Shown here piece by piece: positions 1 through 9,392 of a DNA stretch of 64,000 nucleotides. A model generated the notes under the pieces. The model ran no database searches and was not told where the DNA came from. It saw only the letters and a list, made by a program, of their open reading frames with translations. Position 1 is the first letter of the stretch; each line of letters begins with the position of its first letter. The translations under genes were made by a program, and so were the position numbers. This DNA comes from an uncultured Aeromonadaceae bacterium (GTDB lineage: Bacteria; Pseudomonadota; Gammaproteobacteria; Enterobacterales; Aeromonadaceae), in NCBI GenBank assembly GCA_945957385.1, contig CAMFKP010000004.1:1-64000 (forward strand), given 5' to 3'.

Positions 1-840
1 GATATACCCCGTTTTGAGGAGCTGTTCCTGCCGCCGGTTCTGCTGGATGTGATCATGGAAAAGCGTGGTCTGGTGCTGTTTGTCGGCGGAACAGGCTCAG
101 GGAAATCGACCTCACTTGCGGCGTTGATCGATCACCGCAATCGCAATACCAGCGGTCATATCATCACGATTGAAGATCCCATCGAATACGTCCACAGCCA
201 TAAGAAGAGCATCATCAACCAGCGGGAAGTGGGGGTCGATACTCGCAGTTTCCACGCGGCACTGAAAAATACATTGCGCCAGGCGCCGGATGTCATCCTG
301 ATCGGTGAAATCCGGGACCGCGAAACCATGGAGCATGCCTTGGCCTTCTCCGAAACCGGCCACCTCGCCATCTCAACGCTGCACGCCAATAATGCCAACC
401 AGGCGCTGGACCGCATCATCAACTTCTTCCCGGAAGAGCGCCGCCCGCAACTGCTCAACGATTTGGGCAATAACTTGAAAGCCTTCGTATCGCAACGGCT
501 GGTCAAGACGGTAGACGGCAACCGGCGCGCCGCGATTGAGGTACTGCTTGGTACCCACACCATCCGTGATTTAATCAAGCGTGGCGAGTTCGGCGCCATC
601 AAGGAGATCATGGAAAAATCGGCGGCGCTGGGCATGAAAACCTTCGATAACTCGCTGTTTGAACTGGTAACCGAAGGGGTCATCAGTGAGGAAGAGGCGC
701 TAAAGAATGCCGACTCCGCCAATAACCTCAAACTGCGGATCAAACTGTTCAATGAAGGCGGCCAGCTAAAACAGAGCGCGGATTCCGCAGGTTGGAGTCT
801 GGATCCCCTCAACGATCCCAACGCCGATCCGTTTGCCTGA
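1..840 (+). CDS. pilU: PilU, type IV pilus retraction ATPase (5' truncated by window edge)
   Basis: PilT-like hexameric ATPase that works with PilT to depolymerise type IV pili for twitching motility, at the cytoplasmic base of the pilus machine. The frame is open from base 1, so the N-terminal PAS-like part lies outside the window and about 279 residues remain. Visible motifs are the Walker A loop GGTGSGKST (about bases 88-117), the LIGEIRD Walker B-type motif (about 298-318), and the His-box stretch ETGHLAISTLHANNANQALD. The run NNANQALDRIINFFPEERR is characteristic of PilU rather than PilT. The gene ends at TGA 838-840 and is followed by an intrinsic terminator, so it is the last gene of its unit; pilT is probably just upstream, outside the window. 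Confidence 0.93.
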   Translation, partial: DIPRFEELFLPPVLLDVIMEKRGLVLFVGGTGSGKSTSLAALIDHRNRNTSGHIITIEDPIEYVHSHKKSIINQREVGVDTRSFHAALKNTLRQAPDVILIGEIRDRETMEHALAFSETGHLAISTLHANNANQALDRIINFFPEERRPQLLNDLGNNLKAFVSQRLVKTVDGNRRAAIEVLLGTHTIRDLIKRGEFGAIKEIMEKSAALGMKTFDNSLFELVTEGVISEEEALKNADSANNLKLRIKLFNEGGQLKQSADSAGWSLDPLNDPNADPFA

Positions 841-870
841 TATCTACCCTCGGTAAAAACGCCTATACTG

Positions 871-895
871 CGGGCCCCTCTGGGGCCCGTTTTAT
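871..895 (+). terminator. Intrinsic terminator after pilU
   Basis: An 8-bp GC stem (871-878 pairs with 882-889, loop TCT) is followed by TTTT and then ATT. It lies 30 bases after the pilU stop and just before the ribosome binding region of the next gene. Confidence 0.8.
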
Positions 896-913
896 TCAAG
901 AAGAACACCACTT

Positions 914-1813
914 ATGCACTATGAATGGCTGGCCATGTTGGCCGCGCTGCTCTGGGCCATTGCCGGCCTGCTCTCGGTTCGCCCGGCAGAACACCTGGGA
1001 GCCTTTGCCTTTAGCCGCTGGCGGATGGCGTGCGTCACACTGATGCTCGGCTCGGCGGCACTCTATACCGGCGGATTTGCCACTCTGCATGGCCAGCAGT
1101 GGTTATGGATGGCCTGTTCCGGCCTCATCGGCATCTTCATCGGAGATACGGCGTTGTACGGCGCGTTGAACCGCCTGGGGCCACGACGCGCAGGGCTGCT
1201 GTTTGCCAGCCATGCGGTCTTCTCGGCACTGCTTGGTGCCTGGTTGTTCGCCGAATACCTGACTGGACAACGCCTGCTGGGCGCAATTTTAGTGATGAGT
1301 GGCGTCGGCATCGCCATCGCGTTTTCGCGTCGGCAGCCACACCGCGCGCTGGAGAGCACCCAGGGGCCGCTGCTGCCAGCCATTGCCCTCGGTTTGCTGG
1401 CCGGCTTGTGTCAGTCTCTGGGCACGCTGATCGCCAAACCCGTCATGGTCACCGCGGTCGATCCGATCGCCGCGTCCGCCGTACGCATGGCGGCCGCGCT
1501 GGCAGCTCACCTGCTGTTGCTTGCCAGTGGTGCTAGGGTGGCCCGACCGCGGCGCCCCATCAACTGGCGCATCCTGGGGATCGTCGCCAGCAATGGCTTT
1601 CTGGCCATGGCGCTGGGCATGACGCTGATCATGACGGCATTACGGCATGGCGACGTCGGCATGGTGGCGATCCTCTCCTCCACCTCACCGGTGATGATGT
1701 TGCCACTGTTGTGGCTCTATACCCGCCAACGGCCGGCCAATAGTGCCTGGCTGGCAGCGGCCGCTGTGGTCTGTGGCACAGCGTTGATCGCGGTCGCCAG
1801 CCATCACGCGTAA
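914..1813 (+). CDS. EamA/DMT-superfamily inner-membrane transporter
   Basis: A 299-residue polytopic membrane protein. The hydrophobic segments form two repeats of about five helices each, the usual architecture of EamA (RhaT/YdcZ-type) drug/metabolite exporters. Typical signatures are the first-repeat FIGDTALYGALNRLGPRRAG and the second-repeat ALRHGDVGMVAILSSTSPVM, where the last helices of each repeat begin. The substrate cannot be read from the sequence. The start ATG at 914 follows an AAGAAGAA-type purine stretch. The stop lies 11 bases from the convergent rsuA stop, so the gene stands alone after the pilU terminator. Confidence 0.85.
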   Translation: MHYEWLAMLAALLWAIAGLLSVRPAEHLGAFAFSRWRMACVTLMLGSAALYTGGFATLHGQQWLWMACSGLIGIFIGDTALYGALNRLGPRRAGLLFASHAVFSALLGAWLFAEYLTGQRLLGAILVMSGVGIAIAFSRRQPHRALESTQGPLLPAIALGLLAGLCQSLGTLIAKPVMVTAVDPIAASAVRMAAALAAHLLLLASGARVARPRRPINWRILGIVASNGFLAMALGMTLIMTALRHGDVGMVAILSSTSPVMMLPLLWLYTRQRPANSAWLAAAAVVCGTALIAVASHHA

Positions 1814-1824
1814 CGCCATTGACC

Positions 1825-2514
1825 TCAGAAACCGGCAATCTCGTCAGCAGTCAGCAACCGATATTCTCCTGGCGCCAACTCAGGATCCAGTTTGACACCG
1901 CCGATCTGCTCCCGATGCAGCCCCACCACCTTGTTGCCGACCGCCGCAAACATGCGTTTCACCTGGTGGTATTTACCCTCATGAATTGTCAGGAGGGCCT
2001 CGGTTTCACTGACCTGCTGCAATTGTGCCGGTCGCGTCAGGTTTTTCTCACCACGCAGCTGCACACCGGCAGCGAACTGCGCCGCAGTGTCCGCACCAAT
2101 CGGATCGGCCAGCCAGACACGGTAGGTCTTGGCGCACTCGTGGCGTGGCGAAGTAATGCGATGGGACCACTGGCCATCATCGGTCAACAGCACGAGTCCT
2201 GTGGTATCGAGGTCAAGACGGCCAACGCAGTGCAACTTGCCCATCGCCGGTTCGTCGAGCAGGAAAAATACGCTCGGATGATCCGGATCCTCATTCGAGC
2301 AGACGTAGCCTTCCGGCTTGTTCAGCATGAAATAGCGCGGCCCCATGATCTGTAATTGCTGGCCAGCAACCTCGACCCGATCCGCCTCAGTGATATGGTG
2401 TGCCGCATTGCGCACCGGCTGCTGATTGACCAGCACTTCCGCCGCCCGGATCAGCTTGCCAGCCTGGGAACGGCTGATTCCCAGACTCTCGGTTAAAAAT
2501 CGATCCAGCCTCAT
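1825..2514 (-). CDS. rsuA: RsuA, 16S rRNA pseudouridine(516) synthase
   Basis: Converts U516 of 16S rRNA to pseudouridine during small-subunit assembly. The 229-residue product matches the family length (about 231). An N-terminal S4 RNA-binding domain (residues 1-60, starting [20 protein letters not shown]) precedes the catalytic domain, whose [17 protein letters not shown] motif carries the catalytic Asp near residue 100. A longer frame opens upstream at 2562, but the MRLDRF start at 2514 is the family start and is preceded by GGGAG. The gene converges on the DMT transporter with 11 bases between stops. Its start faces that of the HD-GYP gene across a shared 138-bp promoter region. Confidence 0.93.
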   Translation of the reverse strand: MRLDRFLTESLGISRSQAGKLIRAAEVLVNQQPVRNAAHHITEADRVEVAGQQLQIMGPRYFMLNKPEGYVCSNEDPDHPSVFFLLDEPAMGKLHCVGRLDLDTTGLVLLTDDGQWSHRITSPRHECAKTYRVWLADPIGADTAAQFAAGVQLRGEKNLTRPAQLQQVSETEALLTIHEGKYHQVKRMFAAVGNKVVGLHREQIGGVKLDPELAPGEYRLLTADEIAGF

Positions 2515-2604
2515 GTCACTCTCCCGCCGTAAAAAGGCGCACATTATAGGCAACTGCACCAAAGAGTGATAGCGATGCCACTTTATGTAGCTGACAAGCC
2601 CTGC

Positions 2605-2630
2605 CGTCTGGGCGAGAATCAGCCCAGACG
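2605..2630 (+). other. Perfect 9-bp hairpin in the leader of the HD-GYP gene
   Basis: CGTCTGGGC (2605-2613) and GCCCAGACG (2622-2630) form a perfect GC-rich stem with an 8-base loop, ending 22 bases before the HD-GYP start codon. No T-tract follows (TTAATAAAG), so it does not look like a terminator. It could be an operator or an mRNA structure. Confidence 0.5.
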
Positions 2631-2652
2631 TTAATAAAGATGTAATGTCACC

Positions 2653-3858
2653 ATGACAGAAGATAAAACCCCTAGCACACCGCTACTGGTCGCCGTACAG
2701 GATCTGCGTATCGGCATGTATGTCGTGGCCATCGGCCAGCAACGCCAGCAGAACGAAATCAAGCGTTCCGGACGCATTACCCAGCGCCGCCAGCTGGAAG
2801 AGTTGATGAACCTGGGCGTGCTCAGCGTCTGGATCGATCCCAGCAAGACCCAGCAGCTCAGCGAGCCCACGGCTCCAAGCACGCCGCTTGCGGCCACCGC
2901 GACTGAAAGTTCCAGCGCCGAGCGCGATAATCGGCCGCGTCAGGAGATCCGCATCCGTCGTCTCTACCAAGAGGCGAAGACGATGCAAAACAAGCTGTTT
3001 CACAACCTAAAGCGCGGTGAGCCGGTACAGGTCGACGAACTTGAGGCCATCGCCGACGAGTTGGTGGATTCGATCTTTGAAAACCGTGATGCGCTGTTTT
3101 GCCTGGCGCGCATCCGTGAAAAAGACAGCTATCTGATGGAGCATTCGCTGAATGTCGGCATGCTGCTGGCCAACTTTGGTCGTTTCCTCGAGCTCGAGCG
3201 GCCGGTACTGCGCGAGCTGACCATCGGCGGTCTGCTGCACGACACCGGCAAGATCATGATCCCCGACCATATCCTGCACAAACCCGGACGTCTGACCGAA
3301 GATGAATTCATCATCATGAAGAGTCACGTCAACCACAGCATCAGCATTCTCAAAGAGTCCAAGGGCATCACGCCAATCATGATGACAGTGGCGGCCTGCC
3401 ATCATGAACGCCTGGATGGCAAAGGCTACCCGCATGGCCTCCCCGGCGAACGGCTAAACCTGTATGCACGCATGAGCACAGTGGTCGATGTCTATGACGC
3501 GCTGACCGCCGACCGCTGCTATAAGGCCGGGATGCCGGCGACAGCCGCCTTCCGCATCCTGCTGCAGGGCGCCGGCAGTCAGTTTGACGAGGAGCTGGTG
3601 CGCAAATTTATCAAGTGCATGGGCATTCACCCGGTCGGCACCCTGGTCAAGCTGCAAAGCGGCAAGCTGGCGATCGTCGTCGAACGCAACGAAGATGCAC
3701 CGCTGCAACCCAAGGTCAAGGTGATCTACAGCACAGTGGGCCAGCATCATCTCGAGGTCAAACTACTGGATTTGGCGCGTCCCGGTGTTAACGAGACCAT
3801 TGAAGGGGTGGTGGATCCCAAGAGCTTCGGCATCGACATGAGCCGCTATCTGGCGTGA
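2653..3858 (+). CDS. HD-GYP domain protein (DUF3391 + HD-GYP), probable cyclic-di-GMP phosphodiesterase
   Basis: 401 residues. The N-terminal part (about 10-120, opening [18 protein letters not shown]) looks like the DUF3391 domain that precedes many HD-GYP modules. The HD-GYP domain occupies roughly 150-330, with [19 protein letters not shown] supplying the HD metal ligands and [16 protein letters not shown] the HHE and GYP motifs. All expected metal and signature residues are present, so hydrolysis of cyclic-di-GMP to GMP is likely. No membrane segment or receiver domain is seen, so it should be cytoplasmic. It is monocistronic and followed by a long hairpin. Confidence 0.9.
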   Translation: MTEDKTPSTPLLVAVQDLRIGMYVVAIGQQRQQNEIKRSGRITQRRQLEELMNLGVLSVWIDPSKTQQLSEPTAPSTPLAATATESSSAERDNRPRQEIRIRRLYQEAKTMQNKLFHNLKRGEPVQVDELEAIADELVDSIFENRDALFCLARIREKDSYLMEHSLNVGMLLANFGRFLELERPVLRELTIGGLLHDTGKIMIPDHILHKPGRLTEDEFIIMKSHVNHSISILKESKGITPIMMTVAACHHERLDGKGYPHGLPGERLNLYARMSTVVDVYDALTADRCYKAGMPATAAFRILLQGAGSQFDEELVRKFIKCMGIHPVGTLVKLQSGKLAIVVERNEDAPLQPKVKVIYSTVGQHHLEVKLLDLARPGVNETIEGVVDPKSFGIDMSRYLA

Positions 3859-3862
3859 AGCC

Positions 3863-3894
3863 ATATATCCCTGTCAACGATGACAGGGATATAT
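3863..3894 (+). terminator. Long perfect hairpin after the HD-GYP gene
   Basis: ATATATCCCTGTCA (3863-3876) pairs perfectly with 3881-3894, a 14-bp stem with loop ACGA, five bases after the stop codon. The T-tract is absent (TCCGATTTAAAA follows), so it may protect the 3' end rather than terminate efficiently. Confidence 0.55.
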
Positions 3895-4105
3895 TCCGAT
3901 TTAAAACCCCCTGCCTGAACATTATTTTCCACCTGGACTGTATTTATTTCGCGCAGTGCATCGTCAGTGATTAAATATCGTTTAATCAATAAAACTGTTT
4001 TTACATCTTATTGTTATTAAATGGAAAATTATATATTTGCGCATTGCATGAATAATATTTTCGGGCAATCGAATTATTAATTAACACCACCACTTTCTTC
4101 CCTAA
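3895..4105. other. AT-rich gene-free stretch between HD-GYP and fabB
   Basis: This stretch is clearly AT-richer than its neighbours. I see no plausible coding frame. It holds one 8-bp inverted repeat, TGATTAAA-TATCG-TTTAATCA at 3968-3988. Both flanking genes end here, so no promoter is required. Confidence 0.6.
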
Positions 4106-4135
4106 AAATAAACCCCGCATCAGCGGGGTTTATTT
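4106..4135 (-). terminator. Terminator of fabB
   Basis: A 13-bp stem (4106-4118 with 4123-4135, loop ATCA) with core CCCCGC/GCGGGG flanked by A and T runs lies 25 bases past the fabB stop. The flanking A/T runs make it usable from both strands. Confidence 0.85.
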
Positions 4136-4159
4136 AACGGATAATCGGTAAACTCCGGA

Positions 4160-5374
4160 TTAACCCTTGAATTTACTGAATACCAGCGTGGCGTTGGTAC
4201 CACCAAAACCAAAGCTGTTGGACATGACGTTATTCAGCTCGGCTTCCTGATACTGCTTGACGATCGGCAAGCCCACCGCCAAGTCATCCTCTTGCTGGAT
4301 GTTAATGCTCGGCGCCATGAAGCCGTGCTCCATCATCAGCAGCGAGTAGATCGCCTCGTGCACACCCGCGGCGCCCAGTGCATGGCCAGTCATCGCCTTG
4401 GTGGCAGAGAGCGCCGGCGCCTGATCACCAAACACGGCACGCAGCGCCTCCAGCTCCTTGACGTCACCAACCGGCGTTGAGGTGCCGTGAGTATTCAGGT
4501 AATCAATCGGCCCCTGCACGGTCGCCATGGCCTGGCGCATACAACGGGCGGCACCCTCACCGGACGGTGCAACCATGTCATAACCGTCGGAGGTGGCACC
4601 ATAACCGGTGACTTCGGCGTAAATCTTGGCGCCACGGGCCAGCGCATGCTCCAGCTCTTCCACCACCACGATACCGGCGCCGCCGGAGATGACGAAACCA
4701 TCACGCTCCGCATCATAGGTGCGCGAGGCCAGTTCAGGGGTTTCGTTGTATTTGCTGGACAGGGCGCCCATGCCATCAAACAGGCAAGCCAGCGTCCAAT
4801 CCACCTCTTCCCCACCACCGGCAAACACGATGTCTTGTTTACCGAGCTGGATCTGCTCTACGGCGTGGCCGATACAGTGAGCCGACGTGGCACAGGCGGA
4901 ACTCAGTGAATAGTTGATGCCTTTGATCTTGAACGGAGTCGCCAGACAGGCTGAGGTGGTTGAGGACATGGTGCGCGTCACCATGTAGGGCCCCACACGG
5001 CGCACACCCTTCTCACGCAGGGTATCGCAGGCTTCCAGCTGGTTCTTGGAGGAGGCGCCACCAGAGCCCACCACCAGACCGGTCCGCTCGTTGGAGACCT
5101 GATCCTCGGCCAGACCCGCATCGGCAATCGCCTGTTGCATGGAGAGATAGGCATAAGCGGCTGCTTCGCCCATGAAACGCAGGACCTTGCGGTCAATCAG
5201 TTCGGACACATCCATCTTGATGTTGCCCCAGACGCGGGAGCGCAGGCCCATCTGTTCGAACTGTTCGGAATAGGTGATACCGGACTTGCCGGCTTTGAGT
5301 GCGGCCAGCACCTCAGCAACATTGTTGCCAATGCTGGAGACAATACCAATACCGGTAATAACTGCTCTTCTCAT
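4160..5374 (-). CDS. fabB: FabB, 3-oxoacyl-[ACP] synthase I
   Basis: Condenses malonyl-ACP with acyl-ACP in fatty acid elongation and is essential for unsaturated fatty acid synthesis. The 404-residue protein has the Cys-His-His triad: Cys in [10 protein letters not shown], His in [11 protein letters not shown], and His in [12 protein letters not shown]. It reads as FabB rather than FabF because of the start [18 protein letters not shown] and the run [17 protein letters not shown] frame extends 20 codons further upstream, but the start at 5374 matches the family and has a GGAA ribosome site. It is divergent from mnmC. The stretch AACTGGTCTGCTTTC at 5435-5449 resembles a FadR activator site, as known for E. 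coli fabB, but the match is partial. Confidence 0.96.
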   Translation of the reverse strand: MRRAVITGIGIVSSIGNNVAEVLAALKAGKSGITYSEQFEQMGLRSRVWGNIKMDVSELIDRKVLRFMGEAAAYAYLSMQQAIADAGLAEDQVSNERTGLVVGSGGASSKNQLEACDTLREKGVRRVGPYMVTRTMSSTTSACLATPFKIKGINYSLSSACATSAHCIGHAVEQIQLGKQDIVFAGGGEEVDWTLACLFDGMGALSSKYNETPELASRTYDAERDGFVISGGAGIVVVEELEHALARGAKIYAEVTGYGATSDGYDMVAPSGEGAARCMRQAMATVQGPIDYLNTHGTSTPVGDVKELEALRAVFGDQAPALSATKAMTGHALGAAGVHEAIYSLLMMEHGFMAPSINIQQEDDLAVGLPIVKQYQEAELNNVMSNSFGFGGTNATLVFSKFKG

Positions 5375-5492
5375 TGAATGAATTCCAAATAGATACAGGA
5401 TGTCGCCGCCTAGTGTACTCCGAGCCGCCTGCAAAACTGGTCTGCTTTCACGTAAGATGACGACTGCATATGTGATTTATGTCGAGGTCTGC

Positions 5493-7460
5493 GTGTCTTC
5501 TGCTTCTTCCTCCCCAAGCGTCATCCACTCTGCACAACTGGCGTGGAATGACGCCGGCACCCCGATTTCCAGCACGTTTGATGACGTCTATTTCTCCAAT
5601 GACAATGGCCTGGATGAAACCCGCTACGTTTTCCTGACCCAGAACGGCCTGCCAGAGCGCTTCAGCCAGCACGATCGCGATCTGTTTGTCATCGCAGAAA
5701 CCGGCTTTGGCACCGGCTTGAACTTTTTGGCCATCTGGCAGGCGTTTCGCCAGCACCTGAAGGACGATGCGACCGGCGCCAAACGGCTGCATTTTATCAG
5801 CTTCGAAAAGTTTCCACTGACCCACGCCGATCTGCAACAGGCGCTGACACACTGGCCAGAGTTGGCGGAGCTTAGCGCCGAGCTGCTGCGTCACTACCCC
5901 CACCTGGTACCCGGCTGTCATCGCCTGCTACTTGATGACGGCCGCGTGACACTCGATCTCTGGTTGGGTGATATTCAACACACCCTGCCACACGTCTGGT
6001 GTGATGAGAACACAGGCCTGGTGGATGCCTGGTTTCTGGATGGCTTTGCTCCCAGCAAGAATCCGGAGATGTGGACCGAGCAGCTGTTTAGCGGACTGGC
6101 GCGACTGGCACGTGATCACGCCACGCTGGCAACCTTCACCTGTGCCGGATTTGTCCGTCGCGGTCTGATCGCGGCAGGATTTGCCATGCAAAAGGTAAAA
6201 GGTCATGGCAACAAGCGCGAGATGTTACGCGGAGCCCGACTCCCCCGCACGTTCGACGCCATCAAAGTCCCGCCTCATGTGGTCAAGCCACAGGAGACCA
6301 TCACCATCATCGGTGGCGGCATGGCCAGTGCAGCACTGGCGCTGTGCCTGACGCGGCGCAGACGCCGAGTAGAGCTGCTGTGTGCCGATGCCACGTTAGC
6401 TCAGGCCGCCTCCGGTAACCGGCAAGGCGCCCTCTACCCACTGCTCAACGCTGATCACGACCGTTTATCCCGTTTCTATGCACCCGCCTTCGGCTTTGCC
6501 CGCCGTTTTTATACGCAACTGGTTAACCGGCAGCCGGTAGCCCATGCCTGGTGTGGCGTGCTGCAGTTTGCCAGCGATGAACGCAGCCAAAAGAAGTTAC
6601 AGCGCCTGAGCACCGCAGATTTTCCGGCCGAGTTGGTGCATGCACTGTCCGCTGGTGAACGCGACCATCACGCCGGTTTGCCGCTGGGTAATGCATGGAA
6701 TGCGGACGCCGCGGTGTTGTATCCCGAAGGGGGCTGGCTGGCTCCGGCAGAGCTGACGCGGGCGATGTGGCGTGAAGCTCAGCAGAGCGGACTCGCCACA
6801 CTGCAAACAATGTGTCGGGTCACTGCCATTGAGCCGAACGATGCGACATGGCAACTGACGCTTGCGGATCAGCCAACGAGGCAGGCCAGACATCTGGTCG
6901 TCGCGACGGGAGCAACGCTGACCGATTTGCTGCCCGCCGACACGCCGCTCCCCATCTATCCGGTACGTGGGCAGGTCAGCCACCTGCGCAGCAACGAGAC
7001 GCTGCAACACCTGGCTTGCGTGCTGTGCAGCGATGGTTACCTGACACCGGCCGCTCCCGATGGTAGCCATTGTCTGGGGGCCAGTTATGGACGAAATGAT
7101 ACCGAGTTGGCCCTACGCAGCAACGAGCACGAAGATAACTTGCAACGCTTGCGTAGCAGCCTGCCAAACCAGCCTTGGGTTGCCCAGCTAACGGCCGCCA
7201 CTGACGGCCGCGTGGGGCTGCGCGCTGCCACGCGCGACCATCTGCCCGTGGTCGGTGCGCTAACAACCGACGATCAACCGGCGTCACTCTGGTTATTCGG
7301 TGCGCTTGGCTCACGCGGCCTCTGCTCAGCACCACTGCTGGCCGACTATCTGGCCAGTTCGCTTTGTGGCGAACCACTCCCCTTGGAGCCAGAACTACGA
7401 GTAGCCTTGCACCCGACACGCTTCGCTCGCCACAAGGTCCGTGCGGAGCACGCTTCGTGA
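5493..7460 (+). CDS. mnmC: MnmC, bifunctional tRNA 5-methylaminomethyl-2-thiouridine biosynthesis enzyme
   Basis: Completes mnm5s2U34 in tRNA wobble positions. The C-terminal FAD oxidoreductase removes the carboxymethyl group and the N-terminal SAM-dependent methylase adds the methyl. The methylase half begins near WNDAGTPISSTFDDVYFSN and contains the SAM motif ETGFGTGLNFL. The FAD half begins at ITIIGGGMASAALALCL and ends with the GALGSRGLCSAPL motif. I place the start at GTG 5493 because GAGGT lies four bases upstream and the family N-terminus fits (655 residues). In-frame ATGs at 5457 and 5400 would add 12 or 31 atypical residues. The fabB neighbourhood is conserved in related bacteria. 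Confidence 0.92.
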   Translation: MSSASSSPSVIHSAQLAWNDAGTPISSTFDDVYFSNDNGLDETRYVFLTQNGLPERFSQHDRDLFVIAETGFGTGLNFLAIWQAFRQHLKDDATGAKRLHFISFEKFPLTHADLQQALTHWPELAELSAELLRHYPHLVPGCHRLLLDDGRVTLDLWLGDIQHTLPHVWCDENTGLVDAWFLDGFAPSKNPEMWTEQLFSGLARLARDHATLATFTCAGFVRRGLIAAGFAMQKVKGHGNKREMLRGARLPRTFDAIKVPPHVVKPQETITIIGGGMASAALALCLTRRRRRVELLCADATLAQAASGNRQGALYPLLNADHDRLSRFYAPAFGFARRFYTQLVNRQPVAHAWCGVLQFASDERSQKKLQRLSTADFPAELVHALSAGERDHHAGLPLGNAWNADAAVLYPEGGWLAPAELTRAMWREAQQSGLATLQTMCRVTAIEPNDATWQLTLADQPTRQARHLVVATGATLTDLLPADTPLPIYPVRGQVSHLRSNETLQHLACVLCSDGYLTPAAPDGSHCLGASYGRNDTELALRSNEHEDNLQRLRSSLPNQPWVAQLTAATDGRVGLRAATRDHLPVVGALTTDDQPASLWLFGALGSRGLCSAPLLADYLASSLCGEPLPLEPELRVALHPTRFARHKVRAEHAS

Positions 7461-7499
7461 ACCACGGCCACGAGGCAACGGTATAGCACCGTTCATAAC

Positions 7500-7528
7500 A
7501 ACAAAGGGACACTGTGCGTCCCTTTGTT
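7500..7528. terminator. Hairpin between convergent mnmC and DUF922 gene
   Basis: An 11-bp stem (7500-7510 with 7518-7528, loop ACTGTGC) lies between two converging genes. A weak T/G tail follows on the plus strand. It probably terminates both units. Confidence 0.65.
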
Positions 7529-7554
7529 GGTTGTGCAATCGAACCCCGAACAGA

Positions 7555-8160
7555 CTACAGATTGGGGTAGGAAACGCCCATATAGCGCCCCTTCCCGGTC
7601 TCGCTTTGATAACGCCGGGCCTGATCCTGTGCCTCACGGATCTTCGCCTGGCCTAATTTATCCGCCTCGAGCCGTAACGCCTGACAAGAGGGGCTGACAG
7701 GTAGCGTCGCCAGTCCATCACCGATTGCCCGCGCGGCCTGCTGTACTATGGCCTTGTGCTTGCCTTCGTACTCCTGCATCGCCGACAAGAAACCATTCCA
7801 GTTCATCTGGTTTTCTGCCGGCATCGTTGCCAGCTGCAACCAGTTGGGCATCACCAATTCCACCTTGGTGGTCACCTCGACACCGAACAGCTGACATTTA
7901 TCCGGCTGCTGGCTGGCATCCAGATGCCAACTGAGTTGATAGACAGCCTTGCCAATTGCCCTGTGCCCGGGAGCAACTTCTGGAGCCTTGGACAGTAACT
8001 GTTGTTTCAGGCCAGCACCAGATTCGGAACTGACATCATAAAAGCGCATGCTGATCTGGCGTTGCGGAGTGATTTTGACGTTCTGATACAGATCCGCGCC
8101 ATGTGCGAATGCCGTCAGCGCACTCAACACCGGCAGCAGGAGGAAAGGCGCATTTTTCAT
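7555..8160 (-). CDS. Secreted DUF922-type protein with degenerate HExxH motif
   Basis: About 201 residues from the ATG at 8158-8160, which gives a clear signal peptide (MKNAPFLLLPVLSALTAFAHG, cut near residue 21). ATGs up to 8205 are in frame, but none has a better ribosome site. The body resembles DUF922 proteins, described as predicted secreted zinc proteases: the pattern MRFYDVS, SWHLD, CQLFGVEVTTKVELVMPNW, and the helix MQEYEGKHKAIVQQAARAI. In that helix family members usually have HExxH. Here the first His is Tyr (YEGKH), so metal-dependent catalysis is doubtful. Function is unknown. It lies between mnmC and corA and reads away from corA. Confidence 0.7.
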   Translation of the reverse strand: MKNAPFLLLPVLSALTAFAHGADLYQNVKITPQRQISMRFYDVSSESGAGLKQQLLSKAPEVAPGHRAIGKAVYQLSWHLDASQQPDKCQLFGVEVTTKVELVMPNWLQLATMPAENQMNWNGFLSAMQEYEGKHKAIVQQAARAIGDGLATLPVSPSCQALRLEADKLGQAKIREAQDQARRYQSETGKGRYMGVSYPNL

Positions 8161-8327
8161 AGCAAAACAAGGATGCATCATTTTCATGCTCAAGAGGTTA
8201 CCCATGGCCGCGGCAAGAATACATTAGCCGTTCACAATTGAGTTCGATTCTGTGATCTACACTCGAGGTGCCCATCAAAAATGACCGGCATCCGGATGAT
8301 TTTTTTCAGGTTGTCGCCGGTGCGCAC

Positions 8328-8356
8328 CTGACATTGCCCATGAGGGCGCGTATAGT
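8328..8356 (+). promoter_or_regulatory. Sigma-70 promoter of corA
   Basis: CTGACA (8328-8333) and TATAGT (8351-8356) are separated by exactly 17 bases, five of six matches in each box. The predicted mRNA leader is about 40 bases and carries AAGGGGA ahead of the corA ATG. Confidence 0.7.
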
Positions 8357-8403
8357 GCGACTGGCAAAAATAACCCCGCCTTCGGAAGCTATAAGGGGAC
8401 TCA

Positions 8404-9351
8404 ATGATCACCGCTTACATGCTGAATAACAAGATCCTGGAGGTGATTCCACTCACCACCAATGATGTATTACCACCTAATACTATCTGGCTGGATGCCT
8501 ATAAACCGGATGACGACGAGCGTGACTGGCTAAGCGGGCTGTTTCTGGAAGACGTACCGGAAGAAGAGGAACTGGACGAGATCGAGGCCTCGGCACGTTT
8601 CTATTGGGACTCCGATGGACTGCATATATTGTCTCTGTTCCCACAACGGATTGGCGGCGAAACTCGTGGCGTCAACATGTCGTTCACACTGCGCAATAAC
8701 CTGCTGATCAGTTTCCGTGAGGAAGATATCGGCGTTGTGCGTCTGCTACGCCACTACATGCGTCATGACAGAGTCGAAATCGAAAACGCGATGGACATTC
8801 TGCTTGAGTTGCAGGATCTCAAAGTCGAATACCTGTCTGATCTGATTGAGGATGGTTATACCACCCTTGAAGAGACCTCGGAGCAGGTGCTCAACGACGA
8901 TGAAATTCATGCCATGTTGCAGGAGTTGATGTCTCAGGAAGAGACGAACAGTCAAATCCGGTTGGCACTGCACGATACCCGACGTGCATTGCGTTTTCTG
9001 CGTCGAACCGTTCGTCAACAACTGACGACCGAGCAGAAAAAGACCATAGACGAGGTGCTGCATGATATTGAATCACTGCTGCCTCATACCCAGTTCTTGT
9101 TCGACAAAATCAACTTCCAGCTCGAAGCGGCGATGGGTTTCACCAACCTGCAACAGAACAAGGTCATCAAGATCTTCTCGGTTGCAGCCGTGGTGTTCCT
9201 GCCACCAACCTGGATCGCAAGTATCTATGGTATGAACTTCGACAAGATGCCCGAGTTGCACTGGAACTACGGTTATCCCTTTTCGATCGGCTTGATGCTG
9301 TTTTCCGCGTTCTCAACCTACTACTTCTTCAAACGCAAGGGTTGGTTGTAA
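8404..9351 (+). CDS. corA: CorA magnesium/cobalt channel
   Basis: Pentameric inner-membrane Mg2+ (also Co2+, Ni2+) uptake channel. At 315 residues it is almost the length of E. coli CorA (316). The acidic cytoplasmic domain includes EEEELDEIEASARF. The long stalk helix leads into two C-terminal membrane helices, with the signature YGMNFDKMPEL between them (GMN selectivity motif) and the family ending YYFFKRKGWL. The start ATG at 8404 is preceded by AGGGGA. It has its own promoter at 8328-8356 and is followed by a 16-bp hairpin. Confidence 0.96.
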   Translation: MITAYMLNNKILEVIPLTTNDVLPPNTIWLDAYKPDDDERDWLSGLFLEDVPEEEELDEIEASARFYWDSDGLHILSLFPQRIGGETRGVNMSFTLRNNLLISFREEDIGVVRLLRHYMRHDRVEIENAMDILLELQDLKVEYLSDLIEDGYTTLEETSEQVLNDDEIHAMLQELMSQEETNSQIRLALHDTRRALRFLRRTVRQQLTTEQKKTIDEVLHDIESLLPHTQFLFDKINFQLEAAMGFTNLQQNKVIKIFSVAAVVFLPPTWIASIYGMNFDKMPELHWNYGYPFSIGLMLFSAFSTYYFFKRKGWL

Positions 9352-9356
9352 TCCCT

Positions 9357-9392
9357 CGCTATTGGGGCCAGGCATCCCTGGCCCCAATAGCG
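9357..9392. terminator. 16-bp perfect hairpin between corA and the Nudix gene
   Basis: CGCTATTGGGGCCAGG (9357-9372) pairs perfectly with 9377-9392 around loop CATC. It fills almost the whole gap between convergent stops. It has no T-tract on either strand, so it may act mainly as a 3'-end barrier for both mRNAs. Confidence 0.65.
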
